NCBI GenBank assembly: GCA_023053545.1
Contig: JAKZAN010000005.1
Coordinates: forward strand, 992,001 to 1,056,000
Length of the DNA stretch: 64,000 bases
Direction of reading: 5' to 3'
Source: Lepidurus packardi
Lineage: Eukaryota > Arthropoda > Branchiopoda > Notostraca > Triopsidae
Below, one piece after another: positions 33,510-44,802 of this stretch; the first letter of the stretch is position 1; every line of letters begins with the position of its first letter. A model generated the notes under the pieces. That model saw nothing but the letters and a program-made list of their open reading frames with translations. It made no database searches and had not been told where the DNA came from. The translations under genes and the position numbers were made by a program.

Positions 33510-35359
33510 CTTGACCAAACCGAGTCATATGCCTGTTTAAGATCTAGTAGGAGTATAGCTGTACAGTCTCCCGCCTGGATAGATTCGAAGGCGTCCTCCT
33601 TCAGTCTGACTAGTTGATCTATTGTACTTCTTCCTGGTCTAAACCCCGTTTGATATATTGACATTATGTTATACTTTTCAGTTATCCAATTTAGTCTTTT
33701 TACTAATAAACGCTCAAATATTTTCGCTAGACACGAGATCAAAGAAATAGGTCTATATGATTCAACTTTTTCTGCGCTTTTCCCCTGTTTTAATATCGGA
33801 ATTACCGTTGCATTTTTCCACTCTTTGGGTACTTGTCCTACTCTTAGTATCAGATTATATATGTTATACAAAGCTTCTCTGAAGTTGTTTGGTAAGTTAC
33901 TGATTATTTTGTAGTGAACTAAGTCCCTCCCCTGACTAGTGCTGGGTAATCTTGTTAAAATTTCGTTGAACTCCCATTTAGTGAACGGCCTTTCCAATTC
34001 TTTCCACCTGCTACTTCCTTGTATAAATTGTTCTACCTGCTGCCTAAGAAACGTTTCCTGTTCTTCATTCTCCTTGCTCGTCTGTAGTTGTGCCCCACTT
34101 TGAACTGCAAAGTGTTTCGCAAACTCTTCTGCTATATCCTCTTCTTTCTCGCACATATCCCCGTTCTCCTTTATTACATTTCCTAAACCCTTTCTTCCCC
34201 TGCCTTCCATTCTCCCAATAAGTTTTCATACCTCTTTCATACTCGTATTCCCCCCTAACTTTTCGACCTAACTCTCCATGCCCTCCTTTTGATGCTACGA
34301 AAGGTCTTTTTGCATTGAGCTTGTGCTTTTTTATAGTTCTCTAAGTTAGTTGTTGAAGGGCTTCTCTTGAATTCTCTGTAACCTTTTCTCATTATGCCCA
34401 TTAGCCTACTGCACTCCTCGTTCCACCACATTTTCCTATTACTAGTCTCTTTCTGGTTATTTTTCTTTGGTCCTCCTTTGAGCGGTATGTGTCTTCTGCA
34501 TACTTCTATGAGCTTTTCTACAAATGTATTATATTTTTCTTCTAACGATCCGTTTCCTAGTATGTTTTGGATTTGTGTTCCCTTCAGCTCTTCTACTAAA
34601 CTTTGCCAATTTGCCTTTTGAAAAATCCATTTATATGTATAGGTTTCGTATGTTGTGACTAATTTTTCTTGAATCTGAACTAACTGCGGTAAGTGGTCGC
34701 TAAGTAAAGGTGCCCCGTTTCTGACCGTTGTTTTTGTTACTAAATCTGGTGTCGCAAAAGTTAGATCTAGTGTAGAGTTTCTCCCGTTTCCTTCAATATA
34801 TGTCTCACTTCCTTTTTCTGTTACTAATTTGAGCTCCTCCCATTCCTTTAGGAAATCAAAAAGAATTCTTCCTCTCCTATCCGATATTCGGCTACCCCAC
34901 ATGCTGTGGTGAGAATTGAAATCTCCCATTAACAAAAAACTGTTTCCTTTCCCAATTTGTCCCATATAATGTTGATATTCTGATATTGATATTCGGTGCT
35001 CTTTATCTTTTTCCTGTAGGTATAGCCCAGCTAAATAAAGCTTCTTTCCTTGTCCCACTACTTTTATGCCTATAAATTCTAAGGCCCCGTTATTGTATCT
35101 TTTGATATTTATTTTCTCCCACTGAATACCTTCTTTAACCAAGAATAGGACTCCTCTCCCCCCTGTCTCCTTTTCTGTCTACTCTACATTCCTCGTAACC
35201 TCTTAAATTAGTTTTCACCCCTTCTTTTAGCCACATTTCACTAATAAAAATGACATCTATTCTCTTTTTTAAATCACTTAAATAGGCTGTTAAAGAATCT
35301 ACGTTGGCCCTTATGCTCCTGGCATTCCAAAATAAAATGCTTATGCCCTCGCAATCCAT
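33510..35359 (-). pseudogene. LINE ORF2 N-terminal part: endonuclease and RT start
   Basis: Three frames in sequence. 35359-35135 has the endonuclease start (FWNARSIRANVDSL). 35142-34255 has GDFNSHHSMWGS, the DLTFATPD strand and the SDHLP box, so the catalytic Asp/His residues are present. 34210-33510 has the RT fingers (PISLISCLAKIFERLLVKRL, GFRPGRSTIDQL) and ends after the first catalytic Asp box, LLLDLKQAYDSVW. At least two frame changes separate the pieces. The second Asp box (YADD) is absent, so RT is dead. Confidence 0.8.
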
Positions 35360-35401
35360 GTTAATATTTGTTGTATAAAGTTTCCATTCCTAATAACATT
35401 T

Positions 35402-36791
35402 TTAACTTCCTTGCAGATTTCTTCCCATATTTCTTCCCATTTCCCTCCTGTTCAAAACTACTGAAATTATTTTTCTGACCAATCCTCCTACCCAGATCCC
35501 CAAATCAGTTGTCTCTTTTTCATCTTCTGACTTCTCTTCATCTTGTTGACTTTCCTCTCGATTTGTTTGTCTCTCGTTTTCCTTTTTCTTACCTTGTAAC
35601 ACCTCACTGTAACTTTGTTTCGCTATTACTAAAGTTTTCTTCGCTTTTTCCATTAGTTCTTGAACTGTCTTGTCTTCTTCTTTTTCTGCTATTTCACCTG
35701 TCCTGGTGTTATTAACCGATATTTGACTCGTTTCAATGTGTTCTACATCGATACGTTTTATGGTCTGATCGCCTAATGTGTCCGCTTTTCGATTTGCCTG
35801 AGTTTGGTTCCCTTTGGCTCGTTTAAAAAAACTCACAGTTCCTGTCCGCTGCAGTATGTTGCTTTTTACAATTAGCACATGTTGGCTCCTTTCCCTCTCT
35901 CTTGTTTTCGCAGATTGTCGTGGCGTGTTCTCCACCACAGTGCCCACATCTATCCCTTGCCTTGCAGACAGAGCTGATATGCCCAAATCTTTGACACTTA
36001 TAACATCTGATGGGTCTCGGTTCGAAGTGATGAACTTTTATTTTTAGGTATCCTAAGTTCAAATAGGATGGCAATTTGCCGTTTTCAAAAATAAGGTGGA
36101 AACGGCTAGTTTCCTCTTTAACTTTTCCACCGTTATCTATTCTTCGCTCTTTGTACAGGGCTCTTACCCCGACTAATCCTGCGATATTCTCTTCCTCGAT
36201 CTCTTTTTTAGTCGCCCCATATATTGTTACAATCCCGTGTTGCAAAAACTTAGGTTTGGTTATCCTGACCTGAACTTTTATTTCCCCTATCTGTTTTATC
36301 TTTAGTAATCTATCCGTTTCCTCCTGATTGGTCGGAAAAACTAACAGTTCTCCAGCACGCGTTACTTTGATTTTCAAATCTCTCATATTCAACTCTCCCA
36401 CCATTTTATTAATTTTGAAGGGGCTTAGCTTATCAAAACTCTCCTCATTTTTTAGTGCTCGGTATGCTACTGGACATTTCTCTTCCGCTTTCTCTAATTC
36501 CTCCTCTGTATCCGTTTCCGTAGTCGAAACCTGTAGTCTTCTACGTTTGCTTCCTACATCAACCTGAGCTTTCTCCCTTTCTCCCTGCTTTACTTTCTTT
36601 ACCTTGTTTTTCCTATAGGAAACCATTTTAAACCCTCCATCTTTTTCTGCATTCTCCGTCTCTAGATCCTGGTTTTCGTCCTCGATATCGGAGCTTTCCG
36701 AAATCTCAACTTCTTCGTCTTCTAAATCTGGTAAATTGTATCTCTGCTCGCCCCCCACCTCTTCACTAGACCCTCCACCTCTCATCCCCAT
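35402..36791 (-). pseudogene. LINE ORF1 (Gag-like) with CCHC zinc knuckles
   Basis: The start is the ATG at 36791; the upstream hydrophobic extension comes from a T-rich leader and is unlikely to be translated. An acidic N-terminus and a Lys-rich segment come first, then an RRM-like region, then zinc knuckles CYKCQRFGHISSVC, CGHCGGEHATTIC and CANCKKQHTAADRNC. The frame ends at 35823 in a run of seven Ts; one base fewer restores the frame that continues to 35402 with a charged tail. ORF1 proteins coat LINE RNA in ribonucleoprotein particles. Confidence 0.75.
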
Positions 36792-36929
36792 ACAGTTAAA
36801 AAAAAAAAAAAAAAAAAGCGTTAGGGTAAAACAAATTGGAAAATAAAATAGTGTAAGATAGCAAAAACAAAATAAAACTGGTAACTCTAAACTTGTCACC
36901 TGGTTCCACGAGGTTTTGCTGCACAATAT

Positions 36930-37510
36930 TTCGCACTGTAATTCTGAACAACCTGTCGGTTTGAAATCACAAATGGGAATCTTTTCTTCTTTACTTTCTT
37001 CTGCAAGGCTTTAGCCAAACAAAACAAACACCACTGCCATCTAGGTTGTTTCGAATCAATAAGCTAAGGCCTACGAGAGCCTTTAGGGCTCCGTATAGCT
37101 TGGCTTGTGACACCCAAGCCTCCGCTAGAAGGCGCGCATCGTTTGTTTGGATGAATACGTGAACGCGCATTGCTTCTCTGCATTAAGTGGTCAGCAGGGT
37201 AACTTTGAGATCACGCACTCAATTCGTATCAAGGGGTTCGAAACTTGACTGTAGCCTCGTACACCTTGCAAAGTCGGTTACAATCTTATCTCTTTGTAGC
37301 ACGTGTAACTTCACTTGTGACTGAATAACTTAACAATTACATAGATTGTAGCTGTGTACCACTACAATAACCGTTGTAACTTTAGTTTTAGCTTTTGTAA
37401 CCGTACTTTGTAGCGTTGTAACCGTTGTTTGTAGCTTTATTACCGTACTTTCTAATTTTGTAACCATATTTTGTAGTTTTGTAACCCAGTAGCCTTCCCT
37501 TCGGCCCTTG
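36930..37510. repeat. Spacer with degenerate ~21-base repeat
   Basis: From about 37365 to 37490, phrases like TTTTGTAACCGTACTTTGTAGC repeat with substitutions. The complement translates as a heptad-like VTKLQSTVTxL series, which is a property of the 21-base unit rather than proof of a gene. No gene recognised in 36930-37360. Confidence 0.5.
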
Positions 37511-37659
37511 TTCACTTTACTCCCCACATGCTAAACAGTAACCCAGGAATCTGCAAATTGTAGAGTATTTCCTTGAGTCAATCGCGAATGGAGTGAATCG
37601 CGGTTCATCATCCAAACCATGCCTGTTTCGATGACAATACGCCACAAATTGCAAGTTAA

Positions 37660-37730
37660 ACTTGCAGTGCGTTAGTTCAAAGTCAGTAGTTCAAAGTCAT
37701 TAGTTCAAAGTGCATTAGTTCAAAGCCGAA
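37660..37730. repeat. Short tandem repeat TTAGTTCAAAGT(CA)
   Basis: Four imperfect copies of (T/C)AGTTCAAAGT-type units directly upstream of the reading frame at 37772. Confidence 0.7.
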
Positions 37731-38101
37731 GCCCATAGTGTAGAAACAAACTACATTTTTATCTTGTTACAATGTCTAAAGAAGTAGAAACGCAGACAGA
37801 AGACTGCCGAGAATACTGCCGAGACTATGTTTCAACTGCCGAGAAAGCTTTATTCGAAGATTTAGCAAAATCCTGTGTATTGCGACCGCATATTGCTGAA
37901 CTGCTTAAGACTTTGGGTATAATAGTTGGCTTAGTTTATCGGAACTTGACAATGATGCGCTTAAGCAAATAGAGACGCTGGTAAGAACGAAAGTAGCAAA
38001 GCGCTGGATAAACGCGACGACTTCCGAGCGAAAGTTAATTTTTGGAGATTTCTTTTGTACCATGCCGGAGGAATTCGAGTTCATGCCCAGTGAGCTAATA
38101 C

Positions 38102-39593
38102 CAGAGCCGGATTAACCTTTTGTGGGCCCTGGCGCAAGTTATATTAATAGGCCCCTTCCGTACTTTTAAATTTGACTCAAAACTGGAGGACACGTAGTCG
38201 TTTTTTATGTGGAAATAAAAAACGACTACGTGATGAAATTGTGGAAATACAATTTCATTATTTACATGTTTCTTCGCCGCGCTTTCGCAGAGGCAAATAC
38301 ATTAATAATATCATCAAAATCGAGTGAAGAAACAATGTCACTCTCAATGCTCATCAGCGTGAGGTTTACAAAACGATCTTGGGTCATCGAGGAACGTAGT
38401 ACACTCTTGATTCGCTTCATGTGGCTGAACGATCTTTCCCCTGTGCAGTTTGATACTGGAAGTGTCAGGTAGATGCGCAGAATGACGAAGACATTTGCGA
38501 ACGCCGTTTGCAAAGCATGCTCTCGGATGATATTAAGCATTCGTGTTGGACTACACGGGGAATCGGGCATTGGCAAAAATGACCGAAGAAATAAGCGCCA
38601 GTGCTCCCATTCTTCCTTCAAATCGGCAGAAATATCGTTAGGATACATTTCAATGGCCTTCTGCAGTGAGGACGCAATACCGTCAGCATCAGTCTCAATG
38701 TAATTGAGGAAGCGAAAGCTGGAATCGACATTGGCATATGCCGCAATTCTCTTTTGTAAGTCTCCAATGAACAAGTCAATAATCACGAGAAACGTTTGGA
38801 TGCGGAATTGATTTTTGCTGTTGAAAATGACAGTCGATGCATTGCCGTCATCCGCATATCTTGTGGGGAATCGCTGGCGTTTTTCTTTGAAGTCAGAGGT
38901 GCCACACAAGGATGCTGCAGCGACGCAGAACTCCTCAAAATGATTTCTTTGCTCTGCCACATAGTCTGCAAGTGACTTTAACAGAGCGACCGCCAAGCAT
39001 AAATCAATCGATTGTGACTGAAGACGCTTGCTGGTTTGATTTGTCCTCTGGAGTACAACATTCCAAAATACTGCCATAAGAGCCGTCTCCAACGTTTCCA
39101 TCGTCTTATATAAGGACCTGGCTGTGACCTTAGCATCAGCCTTCTGATCAGGGTCGTTTGCAATTTTCTCGAGAACACGGTGATATATATGGTAGTGCGC
39201 GACAAGGCTCTTTGTAGCGTCGGCACGTGCTGACCACCTTGTTTCACTCAAGCTTTTAGGTAAGCATATTCGTTCTTCTAAGCCTGCCCCTTCCGCCATA
39301 AATGTTTTCAGAAGGCCCCAGCGATAGGTTGAAGCTGAGAGGACAACATATAATTGCTCAAGAAATCCGAAGAAGGAAATCGCATTCACACAGAGCGCTA
39401 CCTATACTAGCTACTTGCCATACCGCCCCCCTGCATATTGTATACCGATACAGCAGTTAGCGGGGACACACACACGCTCACTCACTCATAAAAAATAGGC
39501 ATTAAATTTATTTGCACGCATGGTTTGGTGGGCCCCTGAAGCCTGTGGGCCCGGCGCACTTGCGCCACTTGCGCCATTGTTAATATGGCCCTG
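38102..39593 (-). mobile_element. hAT transposon remnant, 8-bp TSD
   Basis: The ends are CAGAGCCGGATTAAC and the complement of CAGGGCCATATTAAC, typical of hAT elements. Both sides carry the perfect 8-base duplication GCTAATAC (38094-38101 and 39594-39601). The interior encodes only the C-terminal part of a transposase, so this 1,492-bp copy is non-autonomous. Confidence 0.9.
38262..39389 (-). pseudogene. hAT transposase, C-terminal part (ZMYM1-like)
   Basis: A 375-aa open frame. An SETRWSARADA motif lies near residues 47-57, where many animal hAT proteins have RWxxR. A long helical region follows, and a C-terminal hAT dimerisation block TLPVSNCTGERSFSHMKRIK begins near residue 309, then LRSSMTQDRF and LMSIE. 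The N-terminal zinc finger and the first catalytic Asp region are missing; full-length relatives are about twice as long. It lies wholly inside the 38102-39593 TIRs. The open frame could still be translated, but it cannot be a complete enzyme. Confidence 0.8.
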
Positions 39594-39601
39594 GCTAATA
39601 C

Positions 39602-40213
39602 AATTGAAGCATACTGTAGAATACGCTAAGAAAGGGTTTGCTGGTTAGGATGCGAGAAGTGATAGAAAACGGGCAATAGTAATTTGTGTTAAATAAACAG
39701 ACAGAAAGCATTACTGAATTTTACCCAGGTTCGAAATAACAAATTAGTTTAATGTTGGTATTCTTTAATCTATTTCTTAATAATAGCGTGGCTATTTGCA
39801 ATTTCTCTTTTCCTTCTTTAACGATTGCCCTGTTTTATTCGCTTTGTAATCCAGAGCGTTTTCGTATTGTGTGTGTTTGATGATGGTCACCTATTGCCGA
39901 TGAAAAGGTAGAATAAAAGAACTAATTTCAAACGTACTTACAATTACAAGATATTCCTATTTAAGATGTTCCTATGCGGACATTAGCCATATGCATATGA
40001 CAATGCATTTTACATTAGTGAAACTCAGGAGACTTCAACACTCGTTAAGGTTGCACATATAAGGAATCACGTTGTTTTCCCATCATTACAAAGCTTCAGC
40101 AAAGATTAAAACAATTCACAAACAAAACCAAGATAAAAAGTCTGCACACTTGTGCGTCTGTCTGTTCGGTTGTATCTAGACTACCACGTAGAGACGTAGA
40201 GTCGGGTTATTAG
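39602..40213. other. Spacer, nothing recognised
   Basis: No gene or RNA seen after the short tail of the interrupted frame (ends about 39649). Confidence 0.4.
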
Positions 40214-40236
40214 CAAGTAGCACATGTTGGTCGAAA

Positions 40237-40770
40237 AATGGTTGAAGTGACGTCGGCGACGTCAAATTCTGGCGTCACTTGAGTTACGTCAAATCGCTTA
40301 AAAATTTGACGTCTTATCGACAACTCCCGAACGTCGAAATTTGACGTCTAAACTCTCGTCGCTGGCAGGTAGAAGTGACGTTGAAAGTAGTCGTCACTCT
40401 GCGACGTCAAATACCCTAGAAATTCGACGTCACGTACACTTCTTTTGGACGTCGAATTTGATGTCGAAATTGACGTCGCTGGGAGGTTGAGGTGACGTTG
40501 CACAGAGCCAGCATTCATGAGCTGGTTCTGGCTATATAGCTTGCAGGTTGAGGCGACGTCGCAAAGAGCCTATTTCTGCGCCCCGGTTAGGTAAAATGCC
40601 TGGTCTTGGGAGAATTTCTATTTGGTGACTCTAGACCTAGAGTCACCAAATAGAAATTCTAGATCTAGAGTCACCAAATAGAAATTCTCCCAGGACCAGA
40701 TATTTTATCCGGGGCGCAGAAACAGGCTCTTTTTCGACGTCGCCTCGACCTGCAAGCGACGTCAATATAG
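40237..40770. repeat. GACGTC-rich subterminal zone, left arm
   Basis: I count eleven GACGTC hexamers in about 530 bases, many as TGACGTC or CGACGTC, plus near-matches; chance would give well under one. The mirror zone is at 42880-43412. Dense subterminal motifs are transposase-binding sites in CACTA and some other transposons. Confidence 0.75.
40600..40700. repeat. Nested palindromes inside the left arm
   Basis: TTTCTATTTGGTGACTCTAG alternates with its complement three times around TCTAGACCTAGA- and TCTAGATCTAGA-type centres, ending in GAGAATTTC/GAAATTCTC. A matching set lies at 42957-43038 in the right arm. The order of the small palindromes is inverted in the right arm, as expected. Confidence 0.75.
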
Positions 40771-41517
40771 GCGATCAAATTCGACTTAAAGTATGAGTCG
40801 ACTCATACTTAAAGCCGACGCTTTCTGAAATGGGCATTCTTTAATAAAAATAAAGGTTGAACTGCTGTTTAAATTTAAGAGGGATAATTTAGAAGAATTC
40901 TCATGGTCGCCCTTACGTATCATTTTATTTCGGTGGCGTCATACGTAAAAATTGACCATTAAATCTTGTACAAGTTTTTATTAATATATGACGTAAAACT
41001 AAGTTGTCTGTTCCGTTTATTTTTATTGCATATATATAATAACCAGACGACAGGTGAGCTGTTAACTAGGCTTTGGAAGTATCCGTATGAAACGTCTGAT
41101 ATTTTTGTCTACGTGAGTTGTTACCAGGATGTATAGTACACGGTAGATGGATGCAAGGTAGACGGATGTACACGGTAGATGGCAATGACGTTAGTTCAAA
41201 TTGGTATGAAGCGGGAATAGAAGAACAAACAGGAGCAGGGGCTTGTGACGCAAGGTAAGGGAAGTAGTTACCGTAAAACTTTAACTGCCATATCGCAATA
41301 CGTGCTCCTTGTGGAAACTCTTGTGCTCTGTCTCGTACTTAACTCCCAAAATTCGTTGCAGTGTAGTGAATAGCAAATTCGTTGCAGTGAATTGCAAACA
41401 TACAATTCAGGGAGGAACAGTATTTTTTTATTTCTTAAGAAAAATACAGCAAAGCGTTAAGTTTTACGCAACTTAACACAATTTATTCACAGTTTTTCTT
41501 ATTATTAATTAGGAAAC

Positions 41518-42049
41518 ATGGCGAAACGCACACTGAAGGAAGATGTTGGCCGACGGCAACTCTTAAGGAGAATGGCAGCGGAAGTGGACACCGAATTTTC
41601 CGAAACGACGGGCAGTTGCGAAATGCAACCGTCAAGTCATGAACTTAAGCCTTATTTTGAACAGTTACTGCATCAAGGCGAAAGGCACCCGTCACATGGA
41701 CCATCGACAGTGCCTTGTTTACAAACCGTGACAAGTCTTAAGCTTGCTTGCGAGCAGGGCTGTGCCACCTTGTCTGATAGCTACTTCCCAAATACCGAGG
41801 ATACCAACGCGGAGGTATTTGTTGAGCTCGAATTCGAACATAGTGAAGTAGATGACGATGATTCGGACGAGTGTGACGAGTATAGTGAACTTTGCTTTCG
41901 AGAAGTTTTTGGACAAACTCCTGTTGGAGAATGTGAAATTGAAGATGAAAGTGACAGTGAAAAACCATCTGAAGAACAGTTGGTGGTGACCTTAAAACTT
42001 GCCAACTGGGCAAGAGAATGTGGTGTACAGTACACCACCTCAACCTCCC
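41518..42049 (+). pseudogene. First coding segment of a DNA-transposon gene, captured in foldback
   Basis: The ATG at 41518 is followed by MAKRTLKEDVGRRQLLRRMA, then a Cys-bearing middle, an acidic stretch (EVDDDDSDECDEYSE) and LKLANWARECGV at the loop edge. That order, a basic start, an acidic middle and an (L)xxWAxxxxV motif, resembles the first exon of some animal CACTA/EnSpm-like transposase genes; this is from memory of the layout and weak. From 42050 onward the frame reads only the complement of its own start, so the real sequence stops there. The same start codon region exists inverted in the right arm (42120 leftward). Confidence 0.45.
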
Positions 42050-43435
42050 AAATTCGGTGTCCACTTCCGCTGCCATTCTCCTTAAGAGTTGCCGTCGGCC
42101 AACATCTTCCTTCAGTGTGCGTTTCGCCATGTTTCCTAATTAATAATAAGAAAAACTGTGAATAAATTGTGTTAAGTTGCGTAAAACTTAACGCTTTGCT
42201 GTATTTTTCTTAAGAAATAAAAAAATACTGTTCCTCCCTGAATTGTATGTTTGCAATTCACTGCAACGAATTTGCTATTCACTACACTGCAACGAATTTT
42301 GGGAGTTAAGTACGAGACAGAGCACAAGAGTTTCCACAAGGAGCACGTATTGCGATATGGCAGTTAAAGTTTTACGGTAACTACTTCCCTTACCTTGCGT
42401 CACAAGCCCCTGCTCCTGTTTGTTCTTCTATTCCCGCTTCATACCAATTTGAACTAACGTCATTGCCATCTACCGTGTACATCCGTCTACCTTGCATCCA
42501 TCTACCGTGTACTATACATCCTGGTAACAACTCACGTAGACAAAAATATCAGACGTTTCATACGGATACTTCCAAAGCCTAGTTGACAGCTCACCTGTCG
42601 TCTGGTTATTATATATATGCAATAAAAATAAACGGAACAGACAACTTAGTTTTACGTCATATATTAATAAAAACTTGTACAAGATTTAATGGTCAATTTT
42701 TACGTATGACGCCACCGAAATAAAATGATACGTAAGGGCGACCATGAGAATTCTTCTAAATTATCCCTCTTAAATTTAAACAGCAGTTCAACCTTTATTT
42801 TTATTAAAGAATGCCCAATTTCAGAAAGCGTCGGCTTTAAGTATGAGTCGACTCATACTTTAAGTCGAATTTGATCGCCTATATTGACGTCGCTTGCAGG
42901 TCGAGGCGACGTCGAAAAAGAGCCTGTTTCTGCGCCCCGGATAAAATATCTGGTCCTGGGAGAATTTCTATTTGGTGACTCTAGATCTAGAATTTCTATT
43001 TGGTGACTCTAGGTCTAGAGTCACCAAATAGAAATTCTCCCAAGACCAGGCATTTTACCTAACCGGGGCGCAGAAATAGGCTCTTTGCGACGTCGCCTCA
43101 ACCTGCAAGCTATATAGCCAGAACCAGCTCATGAATGCTGGCTCTGTGCAACGTCACCTCAACCTCCCAGCGACGTCAATTTCGACATCAAATTCGACGT
43201 CCAAAAGAAGTGTACGTGACGTCGAATTTCTAGGGTATTTGACGTCGCAGAGTGACGACTACTTTCAACGTCACTTCTACCTGCCAGCGACGAGAGTTTG
43301 GACGTCAAATTTCGCCGTTCGGGAGTTGTCGATAAGACGTCAAATTTTTAGGCGATTTGACGTAACTCAAGTGACGTCAGAATTTGACGTCGCCGACGTC
43401 ACTTCAACCATTTTTCGACCAACATGTGCTACTTG

Positions 43436-44673
43436 GGTAGCGACTTGAGGAGCAGGGAGGAGAGGCTCGGCAGAAAGGGTCGTAATAGTTTCTGACAAGC
43501 TTCAGACGGAACAGTTTTTTAGAAGTTTTTTGTTGGACGCTTAGTCTGCTCCACCTGGTCCGTTTCGCAAAAGGGAGGTTTGCTCTTCTATTCATCTTCA
43601 GCCGGGGTTTTCTGAGTCAGTGTTGGTGAGTGACGGTTCTTATCGTCAAGGGGGGAGGTTGGGTTAGGGTTAGGGGGTTTGGGTGGCCGTTTTTGAACCA
43701 GTGCCATGATGTGTCTCATCGACCTTTGGCGCAACAGGACAGAATATTAATTCCCGGGCTATGGCATGCGTTGCAATCATAGCACAGAGTTGCGCTCATA
43801 AGTCTGTTCCGTCTGGACGGACGGACCGCTTCTGTATACAGTTTTACAAATTACAAAAAAAAATACAAATACACCAAGCGATTGAGTCCTTGCCTTTTTT
43901 TTAAGGGGGAGTCTAGTTGCTGTCAGGAATGAAGCGTGTCAGAAATCCTCTAAACAAGGAGTTGGTTGATTTTAGGGGCAATATTTTTATAGCTGGCCGC
44001 CGTCTAGTTAGAAAAAGAAGTTCAATCTGATCTTGGAGGAAGTTGATTCTTGATTCTTCTTTTCCTGAATGTCGCAGCGTTACTGGCAAACGATACGGAA
44101 AAGGAGAGCCAGTGAGTTAGAAAATTAGAAGCATGAGCGAGATGATAGAAAGATTTACGTTAAAGTATTTCTTCGGTTCTTTCTTAGATTACATTAGAAG
44201 GAGGCGGGGAAAAAAAGACACGTGGATCGGCATCTTTTGTCGCTTAGGAGCCAGGAAGGACTGCCTTTTTCCTTTCCAAATAAGCGGGGCTTCGTTTGTT
44301 TCTAATCTGACTACTGATGTTGAAAGATGAGAACGCTTTTCTTTTTCGTGTTGGACGAGTTATTATTATTATGGCTGGGTTCAGCTGCATTTAACTTGGA
44401 ACTTTTCGCGGCAGCCAGTGTCCAGAAAGAAATATGCTGAGCGTCCCCAGCAAACTCGCTCGATAGTGATCTAATGAGTCTTGTTATAATTCCTTATTTT
44501 TATATTCACTATTACGGCCTCACCGTAATAGTGGGTCATTTAAAAAGTCTACCCGACTCAAAACCTGTGCATTGAACTGACGCCGTTTAGAGCTGGCTTC
44601 CCCTTCCCCCACCCCACAACTACGGTCAGCTCGTGCAGAATAGCTGACGATTTCTGTTAATGAAGCGAACATA
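43436..44673. other. Spacer with hairpin and short telomere-like tract
   Basis: GGGTTAGGGTTAGGGGG near 43662 resembles telomeric repeats but is only two units. A perfect 11-bp stem with 5-base loop (CACTATTACGG, loop CCTCA, CCGTAATAGTG) lies at 44507-44533. No gene recognised. Confidence 0.6.
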
Positions 44674-44802
44674 AGGTTGTTTCCAAATTCACCAACGCCA
44701 CCTAGCGAAGATCTTGAGAACTAGTGTTCCGCCATTACAACCCCATCAATATGAAACTCTCGCATGATACAGTGGTATACTTTCTCTCGCTTGCCACTTA
44801 AA

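Larger units (their letters stand above)
33510..36791 (-). mobile_element. LINE 5' part (ORF1, endonuclease, RT N-terminus)
   Basis: The minus strand carries ORF1 with zinc knuckles, then ORF2 with an apurinic-type endonuclease and the first part of RT. The similarity breaks off at about 33510, right after the DLKQAYDSVW box. A T/A homopolymer lies just upstream at about 36794-36812. The matching 3' part lies at 27178-28898. Confidence 0.75.
37772..39655 (+). pseudogene. Unidentified reading frame interrupted by hAT
   Basis: The frame starts with ATG at 37772 (SKEVETQTEDCREYCRDYV...). A one-base shift near 37945 leads into a second open stretch (about 37950-38101, including TKVAKRWINATTSERK). 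The hAT element 38102-39593 then splits it. Past the target duplication the frame continues about 15 codons and ends with TAG near 39647. If the hAT were absent, the second frame would run straight across GCTAATAC. I recognise no domain; it could be a decayed gene or another element's ORF. Confidence 0.4.
40214..43435. mobile_element. 3.2-kb foldback element
   Basis: The left arm, 40214-41598 (1,385 bp), and right arm, 42050-43435 (1,386 bp), are inverted copies differing at only scattered bases; the loop is 451 bp. The ends read CAAGTAGCACATGTTGG. Each arm has, from the outside in, a GACGTC-rich subterminal zone, nested small palindromes around TCTAGA, a leader with TTAAGTTTTACGCAACTTAAC, and an ATG with the first ~27 codons of a gene. 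No clear target duplication is visible. I think it is a DNA transposon whose 3' end was replaced by an inverted copy of its 5' end. Confidence 0.85.

Noticed and set aside
42050..42165. C-terminal end of the plus-strand frame starting at 41518
   Set aside because: It is the antisense of the same gene's start in the inverted arm, not real coding sequence.
43660..43680. Telomere-like GGGTTAGGGTTAGGG tract
   Set aside because: Only about two units, and not the arthropod TTAGG repeat; chance or an old remnant.
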